Positions 10,109 to 21,865 of a stretch of 64,000 bases of DNA are shown piece after piece (positions within the stretch are counted from its first letter, which is position 1; every line of letters starts with the position of its first letter). A model generated the notes under the pieces. The model ran no database searches. It worked only from the letters and a program-made list of their open reading frames with translations, and was not told where the DNA came from. The stretch covers positions 5,136,017-5,200,016 of the forward strand of contig NC_081339.1 of NCBI RefSeq assembly GCF_022539665.2. Reading direction: 5' to 3'. This DNA comes from Daphnia carinata. Its lineage: Eukaryota > Arthropoda > Branchiopoda > Diplostraca > Daphniidae. The translations under genes and the position numbers were made by a program.

Positions 10109-13100
10109 TTATTGGGACGTCGGTTTCCTGGCGTTGCGGTCAATATCGAGGCTGTGACGGCGATCGGCGTTACTGCAGCTCTCGTGGGGCAAATCGGCCA
10201 CCTCGGCCAGCGCCGATGTCTCTATCCCTTGCCAATACAACTCGTTGAGTCCCTCGCTGGCCTCCACCGCTAACGACACCGACAGCTGTTCCGTACTTGC
10301 TCCTAATAGACAGGCGCGAAAGAGAGAGAGACAGAAATGGTCAATCAACTAACGGCCCAGTTATAACGGAATGTTTGCGAACGCGCAATTGCGGTGGACC
10401 CTTTTTGCTGGGCCACCCATTCGAGAACAAAAACAAAACTTGAACGAAATTCAACCTGAAATGGAAGAAAAGGATGGCGGACTGCTGGGCGATGTGCTGA
10501 ATCCTGGAACAGAGGCTGGCATCATAGAGGATGCAGCGTTGAGGGCTGAGGTCGCGGCACCCCCCGACCCATCTTCCCGCTGTTGGGTGATGAGCCGGCG
10601 GCGACTCTGTCGCGAACGGCCAAGTTCGACCTGATGGCGCAGCTGCAGGATGGAATTCTCCAAGGCCATGTTGATGCTTTTAATCGAATCGTATTTGTGC
10701 TCGGCCACCTGGAACAATAGCACAAAATATGAATTATAATAATCCTATTACACGAGTCTAGCGAAAAAATATAATTTCACTCGGAAGGCGAGGGCCCGGT
10801 CAAGGGAATCAAATCGGCCCCTGCAGGTTTTGCATATTATTATTGTTCTGTTTTCTTTCTTTTTCAAAAAATGTGATGCATACAAATAGTCCACAGACTC
10901 TCTAGTTAGTTTTTACCGCCCTCGATTTCTCTCATTTCTTTCTCCGCCACACACACACACACACACACACCGCACATATAAGGAATAATCAGTTCATCGG
11001 TCGAAGTGGTAGAATGTCCGACCTCGATTCTTGCCATGCAACACACACACACACATCCAATAAGAGAATGGCCGGGTCCGCCTTTTTTTGCTCGTGTGTG
11101 TGTGTACCCGATTAAAAATTCTTTTTTTTCTTTCTCCGTGCCCGTTCCGCATTGTTATTACTACCGTGTTTTTTTTTTGTTTTTTTTTACTTGAGTACCT
11201 GCATGACTTGCTGGTGTTCCTCCTTCACCAGCTGTAACGTTCGTTTCAATTCGGAAATGTCCGTCTCTCGACGAAGAGCCGTTGCTTCCATGTCGGCCAA
11301 TTTTGACGTCAGCGCCTCGTTCTGCCGCCTTTCTCGTTCCAGTTTCTCCCAATGAGCTTTCAACTCCTCTGCGAGAAAGAAATAAATACAGAAAATAATG
11401 AGAATGAACTGACAGGTAGTTTGGGCCGGATGGAAAATAATGAAACAAATTAAACATAACATGAAAGTAACGGCAAACAAGACGGACAAAACCACGCGAT
11501 ACCGATACGCGATGCCAATCGAACCCGATCGACCATGCTGCACTCCCTATATCCTTCTAAAACCAAAAAAAAGGGCGCAACGACCTCCATTCCGGTATCA
11601 GATATGGCCAACGAAATAAAGTTAAGTTTGCGGTCAAGCCAATTTCCTTCTTTTTTTTCTTAAGAGTTGACCGCACATCATTCTTTAAATGTTATCATTA
11701 TCATTTCCGTTTTCTTAGTTGGTTCGTAGAAAAAAGGCATAAAGAGAACAGCTTCTCGTTCCAGACATTGACCTCTCTAGAGTATTGGTAACAAGCACGC
11801 GAGCACAACCTCTATTTTTAAAACGACCACTTAAATAAATAAGAAAAAAACTAGAACGAATAAAAGAATAAAGAATGTTGGGAAACCTTTATAAGCGCGA
11901 GTCATCTCCTCCATTTCATACTTCAAAACGGCTCCTGACGGATTCATGAGCTGCTGCTGGAGCAAATTGGCCGTTTCGCGGGCAGCTATCAAATGGTACT
12001 GAGAATCTTTGAGATCCTGTTGGAATCGTCGGGACTCGTTGGCCTGCCGCCGCAGATCGTTCATTTCGGCTTTGACGGCAAATGATTGCGCGTGAAGGCG
12101 ATCCGCTTCGCGGCGCAGGGAACGGGCCTCCTCGCGAGCCGCAAATAATTCCTGCTCTCGCTGGCTTTTATCGGCAGACAAATCCTGGAGCTCTTGCAGC
12201 ATCTTCTTGGTCCGCTCTTCGAACTGGAGGACGGCCTGCGCGCGCTCCGCTTCGGCCGCGTTGCGCAGACGGCGCATCGTGTCCGCATCTCGCCGCACGG
12301 CGGCCATTTCGTTCTGGGCCTGGACCAATTGCAATCGCATCGTGTGCAATTCTTCCTCGGCCAAACGGCCTTGTTTGGCTTTGGCCAGCAGACGACGGTT
12401 GCGCTCGGCGTGGACTTCGCGCCGGTGGCGCTCAAATTGCAATTGACTTTGCAACATCAAAACTTGTCCTGAAACGAAATAGAAAAGAGATGAAAAAAAT
12501 GTCATGAATCATAAAAAAAAAACGCTGGAGAAAGAGACATATCCGCCTTTCACCTTGTGGTAAGGTGAAAGCTTTTGATTCATCGGAAAAGACCAGTTTT
12601 ATCGAACGAGTTTGTGTCAATCGTTACGAAAAACCTGTTTCCGGCGAGAAAGAGAAAGCGAGGGAATTTGTTTTAACTTTGTTCTTTTTCCCCCTTCACC
12701 CATATCAGCTAAAATAAGGTCATCGCGGAAGTGACTAACCTTTGAGCAGAGAAACGTCTTCTGTCGCGTTCGGCTTGCCTAATAAGGCCGTGCTACGCTC
12801 GTGATTCCGGAAGGCAGCGTCGATGTAGCGGTCGAGCAGTTCGGATGGAGCCAATTGTCTTGGAGAAGCTTCCGCCGGAGCTGGCGGAGGCGGGAAGAGG
12901 AGCGATGGAGGCAACACGCTGAAGAAGAGGTGCTCGTACGGGGTAGGCGGCCAAAGATCCTGATCCGTTTGCGAGGCGGTCGATTGCTGTTGAGCTGTCA
13001 CGCAACTGGGTGAAGAGGTGGGTTCCTCTTTACCATCACTTTCAGCTACGACGGCGACTCGTTGATCGCCACTGGAGTCCAGCTGAAGTAAATTAGGACA

Positions 13101-15363
13101 CGAATGACTGCGTTTACGTAAACGCAATGTTAATGTCGATGCAGTGGGGCCGAAGGAGCTAGTGCTCTCGACAACAGTGCCAATACTGCTCCCACTTCCT
13201 GGGCTCCCTTGATTGGCACTGGCCACTGGAAGGCATTGACTGAAATAGCGCAGCCGCTTAACACGCTGAACAAAGTCGGAGAAGCGCGTTTGGTCCGGCA
13301 TATGCAGGCCGCCAGACTGGCAAGAAGTATGGTTTACTACACCGCCACCCGCACCTAAATGTCCTCCTGTTCCATGACCTCCTGCATTCGGCCGTGATTC
13401 GAGGACGTCATCTCCGTAATTATAGTCTTCGTGACTAGCACGGTTGTACTCTTCTGGCTCACTGTCATCATGTCGGCCATCATCGATTTTATCCTGAACA
13501 ATCATTTCATGTCATTTATATTAGAATTGAAGTACGAAATACGGCAAAGTCTACCTGGAGAAGGCTGTCGGGCCTACTAGGTGGCGGAGCGCATGGCGTT
13601 CCTTCACGTGACTGGATCCACGATTGCGAAAGCGCGTGAGTTTCCTTTTCAAAATAATCTTTAGAAGGGGGTTTGGATGACAATAGCCGACACACTTCGC
13701 GATCTTCGGCACTGATATGATCCTATTCATATGAAAGAAGCTTATAGGTTAGAGATAACGTAATGACAAAAATGATCATCACTTTGTCTGTGGGTTTGTG
13801 TGGAGCCGGGCTTAGCTGTTCGGCTAAAGTAGAAGGGCTCATAAGGTTCTTGCGAGCATCGGCACTTGGCGCTCCACTCGAATGCCGCGATCGCATACCG
13901 GAAAGAACGGGTCCAAAATGAGCGAACGAATTGCTGGCCGGCTCTTGGCCAATCTTCTGCAATTTGACTCCAATGACCATGCCACGTCGGTCATGTTCAC
14001 CAGTGCTAACGCCAGCTACACCGGTAGCTCCTCCACTTGTTCCTACTCCAGGAAATTTGAAAGAATGAAGGTCTTTCTTCATGGGTGATGTCGGTGGAAG
14101 GGGCAATGGTGACGCTGTGGGAGTCAGATTTAACGTTCGAGCAACAGACGAAGATGGTGGTATGGACGCCTGTTGTTGCTTGAGATAACTTTCTGTAGGA
14201 TCGGGTTTCGGCGTCACCCGGGCGCTAAGAGGAGCTTTCGTGGTTGAAGGCCCTTGAAGCACCCACTGGGCCGGCCAAGACCATTCTCCATTGACGTTCA
14301 TGGCTTCATCAAGCCAAGGTGCTGGCTGTGTGGCACTGGCAACTGCAGGCTCTACAGCACACTGTAGATGATATTTGAAAAGTCAAGATAAAAAGAATTC
14401 GAAAAGAAATGATGTTTTGAATGCCAAAATACCGTAGAAGAATGAACCAAATTGGAACAAATCGGGTCTTCGCGGTTGCCTATCTCTTGGCATTCGAGCA
14501 AAGAGTACTTGGCACATTCGGTGACAATGTCGTGGACGCTCATCTGCTTCCACCTGCAGTAAAAAGTTTAATGTATGTACACTACTGCAAACTCTAACTC
14601 TAATATGATATACTAACCTGGCAGTCCCGATTTCAATATCTTTGGATGCGGTGACTAAGAGAGGATGCATTCGAACTGTTTCTACCATGGGCTTGACAGT
14701 GTGGCTGAAAATCGGTAAATTATCGCGTAGCGAATAATGTTGGCGCAGGTAGGAAAGGAAATTGCACGGATACATGCCGTACAGACGGTGGAACAAAGCA
14801 TATAACGCAATTTGGAGATGTAGGACGTAAACTTCAGGCTGTTTGGGTTGGTTTGAGTAGTTCCAAGCGGCTAGTCTCGTAAAACTTTCAAAAATCTCAT
14901 TGAGTATGGAGCTTTCCAAGTTTGGGATAATGGGTATGAGAGCAGTCAGGACGAGCAGCGCATTGACCAAGACAACTACACCACCATCGGTCTTCAAGAC
15001 TTTGATGAGGTCCCTCATTACGTAATGCGAACTTATTCTGTGAAGCCATTGGGGTTGCTTTCTGACCAGAAATCCCATGAAAATGAGTGACGAGAGCCTG
15101 CTGTTGCTAGAACGAAGAGATTCTGATAATTTGTCAAGCAGATGCTTAGAATGGGTTTCTCTGAGGCCAAGGAGGATCTCCATCGCTCTTAGAGAACCTT
15201 TTGACATGCTGTAATCGAAGAGACCCTGTACAAGCCATGCTTCTTTGGTGGTGTTAAGATGATCATGAATGAGACTTTTGATATCTTCCACCACTGACAG
15301 CTGATTGCTTTCTAAGAGATTGAAGAATTCAGCTGGATCCAAATTCATATATGGATCCTCCAT
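10109..15363 (-). CDS. TSC1: Hamartin (tuberous sclerosis 1)
   Basis: Nine coding exons: 14618-15363, 14433-14553, 13783-14361, 13555-13722, 12740-13493, 11887-12468, 11199-11368, 10456-10708, 10109-10302. They sum to 1188 aa (human about 1164). The N-terminal 260 residues are the helical hamartin core (LLESNQLSVVEDIKSLI; HPLLVTASKDIEIGTARWK; HDIVTECAKYSL). The middle is Ser/Pro-rich and disordered, followed by a long coiled coil in exons at 11887-12468 and 11199-11368. The C terminus has the conserved SINMALENSILQLRHQ heptads. TSC1 stabilises TSC2 (a Rheb GAP) and so restrains TORC1. The ATG at 15363 lies 4 nt after an acceptor, so the leader is in an upstream exon ending near 15660 (donor GTAAAC). 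All phases match. Confidence 0.95.
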
Positions 15364-16139
15364 TTCCCTAAACAAGGAAATAATATTCATCAAAAAGCAC
15401 TTGTCAATCAACCATGAATATGTTTTACATTGAATAAATTAAGATAAACTGATAAAGATTCACAAGAGGATAGAAGAAATTGATGGCGGGTAATGAAAAA
15501 GAACATTATCCACGTGCGAACCCTTGCTTAAAAGTTGAATAAGAGCTCGCTTTATTGGGTCTCTAATTTATAATTAGAGTTGCCGAGATATTAAGAGGTG
15601 CTAACTGATTAAAAGCTTTATGCAAATTGACTTGATTACCGAAGAATACGAATGTTTACCTCGTTTTATAGCGCTCAGGAAATGTACGTCTGCAACGATC
15701 ACAGCGCCATCTAATGGTATTGTGGCATAACACCATTTTTACCGCGAAATTGGTGAGTACATTTTTCACAAAGAAACATGTCAAAAATATGATGGAAATA
15801 TTGAAAAAAAAATACAGTGAGAGGGTCTGCGGGTAAAAAAAGGGAGTGTTGTGATGTGAAAAAAAAGCATTAAAATTAGATGGGCAAAATAATGGCGTGG
15901 ACCGATTGGCAGACTAAAATTAAAAAAAAAAGCGTTTAAATACGTTATCCCCAGACCCTGCACGGGCCCAAAGTTATAAGTGCGTTGCTAAACGTAAAAA
16001 AAATATTAAAACAATATAAGACTAAGATTTGAACCCGTGAAATCATCATGGCAGGCGCGAATTAAGTCATAGAGCCATACTACATATATTCATTTCTTTA
16101 TAAGCTACCTATTTAAATCGGTGACATGAAAAGCAAAGT
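15364..16139. other. TSC1 5' region and spacer
   Basis: Includes a probable non-coding leader exon whose donor lies at 15659/15660 (minus strand, CGAG then GTAAAC) and an AGATGGCGC motif (minus) near 15706-15714. No coding exon seen. Confidence 0.45.
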
Positions 16140-16221
16140 TTGGTTGGAATGTGCGGTCCTGACAGTGGTTATCACCCACGCTTTGTATTCTGTAGTCCCG
16201 GGTTCAAATCCCGCCAACTCC
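16140..16221 (+). repeat. tRNA-derived sequence (SINE-like head or tRNA pseudogene)
   Basis: Has a perfect pol III B box (GGTTCAAATCC) inside a T-arm-like hairpin and an A-box-like AGTGGTTATCACC. The 3' end CCGCCAACTCCA looks like a tRNA tail. However, the expected acceptor pairing to CAACTCC is absent at the 5' side and the anticodon stem is poor. It is therefore not a working tRNA; a SINE head or decayed tRNA is likely. About 200 nt of pyrimidine-rich sequence follows. Confidence 0.5.
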
Positions 16222-16902
16222 AATTTCCAAGCCCTCCCTTCCCTCCACGCTCTACTCCCACCACCCTCTCCTCCCTCCCACCTCCCTATGTCATCATTCA
16301 AGATTCGCAAGATTCTTCATCTTCAATACGCAACATTCAGCATCTTCATTACAACGGATTCTCAAAATTCTTCGTCTCATCGGATTACGCAAGCTTCTAC
16401 AACGGATCAAGTCGCAAAATTCTACGCCTTCAAGAAAGAAAGAAGAAGAGAAAAAAAGAAGAGCCATGCCTACTATAAAGGGGCTAAAAATGGCACAAAA
16501 AAAGCCATGTCAATGGCACAAAATCGTACTGTAGTACCTTGAAGATCGGACCTCAAACTGAAAGGTAGAGAAGAGGTAATCGCTCGTAGGTTGTTCGTAA
16601 GTTCTCCCCATGGCCACTAGGTTCATGGATGCAGGCAGCTAATCATCGGGCTGTGTGACCCAATTCGATACCCGTAAGTTTTTGCTGTTCCTTTCTGTGT
16701 CTAACACCAGTAGGGCGTACTAGTACTAGCAAGGTAGTAGGTAGGCAGGCGTGAAAGAAATTTTTTATATTCTCAAAAAATTGGACTCTTTCTCGTTATT
16801 CTTAGAAACATCTGATACATACCCGAGCTGTTCAATTAGCTACAAGGACATTCTATTTACACACGTTCGATTGTCACGGAGGGAAAAAAAATCTTGATTT
16901 CA
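16222..16902. other. Spacer and MyD88 3' UTR region
   Basis: Pyrimidine-rich then purine-rich low-complexity sequence, possibly the body of a tRNA-derived SINE. No gene recognised. Confidence 0.4.
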
Positions 16903-18476
16903 TCAAGACGCTAGGACTTTCACCTTTTGTTTTGCTGAAGACTTCTTATTGGATATCTTCAACATCTTTTTCAACCAATGTTTGGTTTGCCTGGTGGTCT
17001 GCAGCTCCTGGGGAACGGTTTCGTCCTGAGGCACTTTGTTTTCCTTAAGTTCGCCGTTGATATTTGGATTTGGGCAAATAGCGGGAACAGGTTCAGATGA
17101 GTATTTGCTTTTCTCAGAAATTTCTCCGTTAGGAGAGGATTGAGCCAAGTCTTTCTTTTCAGGGTTACTATCAGTTGTAAAACCATCAAGTTTACTCATT
17201 CGTCTACTAGAAAAAAGGAAAATGGATGAATGGAAACAAAGAAGATAATAGTAATAGAATTTAAGGAAAATAACGTACTCGTTGGGAAGCGCCGAAGGGT
17301 CAGCAAGGGATTTTTTCATCTTGTCCCAAAAATCCCAATAGGGGTTTTGGCGTGTAAAATCAAGACGAGTGTAATAGCGGACAGATTTCGGCAAATCGCA
17401 TTGCTGGTAAAGACATGGAACTATTTTCCTGCATCCTCTTTCTTTTAACAAAAAAAAAAAAATAATTTAAGTAATAGGAATTGAAAATTATTGGTAAATA
17501 CAAGAAACTACCTATTCCCAATGCCTCGGAGAAATTTACGACAAATTTGTTATCTTCAGAATTTAAAAAATTTGGCGAGAATATAGGTAAGACAAACCGA
17601 CAACGATTTGAAATTAACTCCGTGACAGCTTGATGTTCAAATGGTAATCCTGCTATGAAATCTCTTTCTTTAAGGCACAACTAAAAAAATACATAAGAAA
17701 ATACAATACATCAACTTTAAAATTTGTTTGATTGATGGAAGAATTTATGTTTGTACCTTCATTCCATACTCGCCTTCCATTTTTTCCACCACTCTGTCAA
17801 CAAACTCTTGGTCTTCTCGTGCATACAAAACAAAGGCATCATACTGTACCAAAGTTCCATGCTCACTGTAACATTCCTGATCACCTATACAAGAATAGAT
17901 CAAAATAATTAAATTCTCAACATTTTTCGAAATAAGTATGTCAAAATTTGAGATGTACCTATAGTAACAAGTTGTGGGGATTGTGATTGAATTCTATTTG
18001 AAATGCTTTGTCTGGAGGCTAGATAAAGGTCATTTTCTAAAGGAAAGAATTTTGCTGTTAACAACCTTAATCAAAATTCAGATTATATTTTATGTTTTAC
18101 CCATCACAGCTATGGTATCGTCGATTACATCATAGCGATCCATTTTTTCAAGATACTCTATAAGTTTATTAGCTGTAAGATTTTTAGCTTGGCTAATTAA
18201 ACTAGCAAATGGACTGCTAGTTCTTTCTAGATTTTGTATAATCAATACGTCTACTCCCATCAGTTCTGCTACTCCTCTCCAATCTCTGTGAAAGCGTTAT
18301 CAGCCGTCATTACCTGTCGATGGCTATTGCATAGGGATGATTGTTTACCTGAAATGACCATCGTCTGAAAGTAGGACCTTGGTGGGATTTAACATGTTGG
18401 AAAGTGTGGCCAATGTTGACGCACGTAGAGAGAACAAGTATCCGTCAAGATGAGCTGTATTGTCACAACTTGCCAT
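16903..18476 (-). CDS. Myd88: MyD88, Toll-pathway death/TIR adaptor
   Basis: Seven exons: 18349-18476, 18101-18285, 17959-18036, 17757-17884, 17512-17680, 17279-17441, 16903-17206; 384 aa. Residues of about 20-105 form a death domain (SDDGHFRDWRGVAELMG; NKLIEYLEKMDRYDVIDD). Residues of about 140-285 form a TIR domain: box 1 YDAFVLYAREDQEFV, box 2 CLKERDFIAG, and box 3 region NPYWDFWDKM. The protein bridges Toll receptors to IRAK/Pelle kinases in antimicrobial signalling. The BB-loop proline usual in box 2 (RDxxPG) is Ala here. A Lys/Ser-rich tail of about 100 aa follows the TIR domain. It is divergent from MKK7 with 166 bp between start codons. Confidence 0.96.
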
Positions 18477-18642
18477 AACTTAAAGAAACTTTTTGTCACA
18501 ATATTTACAAATGTGCTGCTCGTAGCAGAAAGGGGGAATTACCGAGAAACAGGGGTGCCAAATAAAGAAACTCATCTTGCGTCCTCAGTCAGCTCATGTC
18601 TGTTCACGGTAGATGGTGTATTTTATCGAGCCAGAAACCAAG
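18477..18642. promoter_or_regulatory. Bidirectional promoter, MyD88 and MKK7/hep
   Basis: 166 bp between two divergent ATGs must carry both 5' leaders and both start sites, so regulatory sequence is shared. No clear TATA box on either strand. This is inferred from spacing. Confidence 0.55.
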
Positions 18643-21600
18643 ATGGTGTCCTTACAGAATTTACTGTCTCTCGAAGAGCTAAGCGAGAGGATTAGGGCCG
18701 AAAACACAGAATCGGCTCGATTGAATCAAGAGAAAATGTCGATCGACAACGAAGTTCCGTTCGTTCGGCAAGGTTCCGGAAGAAGACCTGGTCCACGTAA
18801 GACAAAAAAAAAAGGCTTCTTGATTACCATAAGATTTTTTCCGCAGACGTCTCTTTTTGTATATAATCAAGTTTGACATTTCGAAGAAAAAAGACAGATC
18901 GACATATCAGTGTCTGTTTTCTGGTGTTGCGCATGCTCTCGGATCATTAGTTAGAATTGGGGTTTAGCCCCCAAATTAAGTTGCTCAGTTCTCTTGAGTT
19001 GGAGAATGTGGACTTTGGCTAGAGCTCAGGAATGTTTGGTTTGACACCAGTTCCTTTGTTTATCCTTCATTATCAAGGACACCTACATATAGTTGAAAAA
19101 TAACTAGCCTGGCATATTCCTAAAAATTTTCATTATTGTCACTCTAGTGCCCCTGCAGCCAAACGGAACCCCCACTAGAATGAGACATAACTTTGACCTT
19201 GCCGGTATCAACATCACCAACTGCTCGACAAACTCCAAACAGGCAGAAATTGAAGCGAGGCTGCAAGAGATCATCAAGCTCACTGGAATCATCACAGTTG
19301 ATGGGAAGCGATATTACAGTAGCATACACGATCTAGAGCACCAGGGTGAGCTGGGTTTTGGCTCATGTGGTCATGTTGTCAAGATGAGGCACCCACCCAG
19401 CAATGCCATAATTGCAGTCAAGGTACTATCAATCAGATCCCATTTCTTCAAGTCAGAATTTTCAGCTGATTCCACAAATTGATGAATTCCAGCAAATGAG
19501 GCGATCGGGCAATCGCGAAGAGAATAAGAGGATCACAATGGACTTGGAAGTTGTGTTGAAGTCGCACGACTGCCCTTACATCGTACAGTGCCTGGGTTGC
19601 TTCGTGACAGAGTCCGACGTCTGGATTTGTATGGAGCTTATGGCCACCTGCTTCGACAAATTACTCAAACGACTCAGACAACCCATCATCGAGCCAATTA
19701 TTGGAAAAATCGCCGTTGCCGTAAGTTCCTTTTTTCCCATTGCGCAAAATTCTATATCGATTTGACTCCAGTTAACGTAATGATGTTTTTATCCGAACCC
19801 TCTAAACAATTATTCAGACGGTCAAAGCGTTGCATTATCTAAAAGAGACTCACGGGGTGATCCATCGTGACGTGAAACCTTCCAATATTTTACTCGACGA
19901 GAGGGGCAATGTTAAGCTTTGTGATTTCGGCATCTCTGGCTGGCTGGAGGACTCGAAGGCGAAAACACGCAGTGCAGGATGCGCCGCATACATGGCTGTA
20001 CGTATTTGTTTTATTACGGTTGCTTTTAAAAGTACGCGAACTTTCAATTGCTTCATCTATATTGCAGCCTGAACGAATCGAACCGCCGGATCCGTCGCAT
20101 CCGGACTACGACATTCGAGCAGATGTATGGTCGCTAGGCATCACCTTAGTCGAAATGGCAACGGGGAACTCACCCTACCGCGATTGCCAGACTGATTTTG
20201 AGGTGCTTGCGCGTGTCGTTCGTGACGATCCACCACTTCTTTCCCAGTCTCAAGGATTCAGCCCCGAGCTCTGTTCATTCGTCCGTGATTGGTAAGGAAA
20301 AAAAAAAACCTTGTATCGCAAATTACCGAACCGACCGCGTTGACGTAACACTATTCGTTGTTTTGTTTAGTTTGACGAAGAACTACAAGCACCGACCAAA
20401 GTACAAGAAACTCCTGGAGCATCCTTTCATCAAGAAATATGAGGCGTTACCGATTGAAGTGTCAGTTTGGTATCAGACGGTGATTCGTCAAATCGAAAGC
20501 AATCAACTGGTTCGCCAGTCTCCTCAGCGTACCTCACAACGTATGTACACACCACCGTCACCAAGTTTAAGAAGAGTTACATCGGAACCGCCTCCAATTC
20601 CGCCACGGACGCCAGAGAGCCAGAGAAAACCATTATTAGTACGGCTTGCGTCAGAGCCCGTAGTTGATGGACTGGATTTCCAAACCGTCAATGGTCGAGT
20701 GACGGTGGTGGGAACCAAACAATCACAACAACAGCAGCAGCAGCAGCAACAACAACAGTTCCAGTTCGATCCTAAGCCACCAGCTGGCAAACCCAGTCCG
20801 CCTGTTACAGGTCCAGTAGGGCCAGGGGGTTTCCGTTTTAACCTACCTCTAAGACCCCCAGCGCTTCCACCCCGACCTCCGCCGACGGGCGGAAACCCAC
20901 AGCAGCAGAGCACTCAGCTTCAGACATCACCTTCAGAAGAGACACAGCCATCACTGGGAATGAGAGGCTTTAACCCGTCGCGCGTGACCAATCCGCCGAC
21001 GGATTTACCCGGTCTACCTCCTCGTCCTCCACCTGCTGGCGCCGAAGCGACTGCAGATCGAAATAGCTCGTCTGTAGCTCGGCTGGCCCAGATGTTTGGC
21101 ACTCAGCTGTCACCTGCCAGGTATAACGAACGACTTGAGTATATTGATTTACTTGTTTTGTTCTGTTGCAATCGATTGAAGCCAAAGGAATTGTATCACC
21201 AGATCGCCAACAACTACCGGTAGAGATCCCAACGAGATCTTCAATTTGCCACCCAACAGACGTCCAGCTGATTCCCCTCCTGTCATCCCTCCGCGCTTGT
21301 CGCCAGAGTCTGCCAATCCGCCTCCGCGTGCTTTCTTTTCCGAAGGACTATTGGCTAGGATCAGCCAAGATCCCTTATTTTCTCGCTTGTTGAAGCCCAG
21401 TTCCAGTTCCGACCAGTCTCACGGACGAAACAACGGACATCACCAGTCCAGCTCCGATCAACGGTCAGCGCCTTCCTCCTCGTTATTCGGCCGTCGCATT
21501 TCTTCCGAAGGCTTATCACTAAGGAGGTAATTTTTTTAAATTTTTTTTTATTGCATAAAATTTAATTTCAAAATTATTTTCTTAAAAAAACAAAAAAAAA

Positions 21601-21865
21601 AAACAGCAGGTACTCACCTTCGCCTCCGCAACATCCTCCACCGCAGCCACCCGCTCGCCGGTTGTCTCAATCATCCGGGAGCGGTGGAGGCAATGGTTAC
21701 GCAAGTGGCGGAGGAGCAGGATCAGCCTCGGTCCCCGCTTCACCCGTCCTGCAGCCTCGGCATATGGGTGAGAATGTCAATCCATTCTCCTCCGGCTACG
21801 TTCTGCCACGCCATTTGACGCCAGAGCCTCAGCGCCGCAGTTTTAGCCAGCGCTTCGAGCTCTAA
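18643..21865 (+). CDS. hep: MAP kinase kinase 7 (hemipterous), JNK activator
   Basis: Eight exons: 18643-18796, 19148-19422, 19493-19720, 19818-19997, 20068-20291, 20371-21120, 21224-21526, 21607-21865; 790 aa. The kinase domain shows the Gly loop ([11 protein letters not shown]), the AVK lysine, the MKK7 hallmark [25 protein letters not shown], the DFG motif, and the activation loop [17 protein letters not shown] with both phosphorylation sites. It phosphorylates JNK (basket) in stress, immune and epithelial closure pathways. After the kinase comes a long C-terminal extension with a poly-Gln run and several PPRPPP-type SH3 ligands, as in insect Hep rather than the short vertebrate MKK7. ATG 18643 is preferred to an in-frame ATG at 18613. 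The last intron ends in a CAGCAG tandem acceptor. Confidence 0.96.
20727..20759 (+). repeat. CAG/CAA tract coding poly-Gln in hep
   Basis: An uninterrupted run of CAA and CAG codons (11 Gln after a QS pair) in exon 6 of hep, likely length-variable between individuals. Confidence 0.9.

Noticed and set aside
12061..12507. Arg-rich open frames antisense and out of frame to TSC1
   Set aside because: They are shadows of the GC-rich coiled-coil exon of TSC1.
16140..16221. Functional tRNA gene
   Set aside because: The B box is perfect, but the acceptor stem does not pair and the anticodon stem is poor.
20524..20913. Gly/Cys-rich minus-strand open frame under hep
   Set aside because: Mirror of the poly-Gln and poly-Pro coding region of hep.
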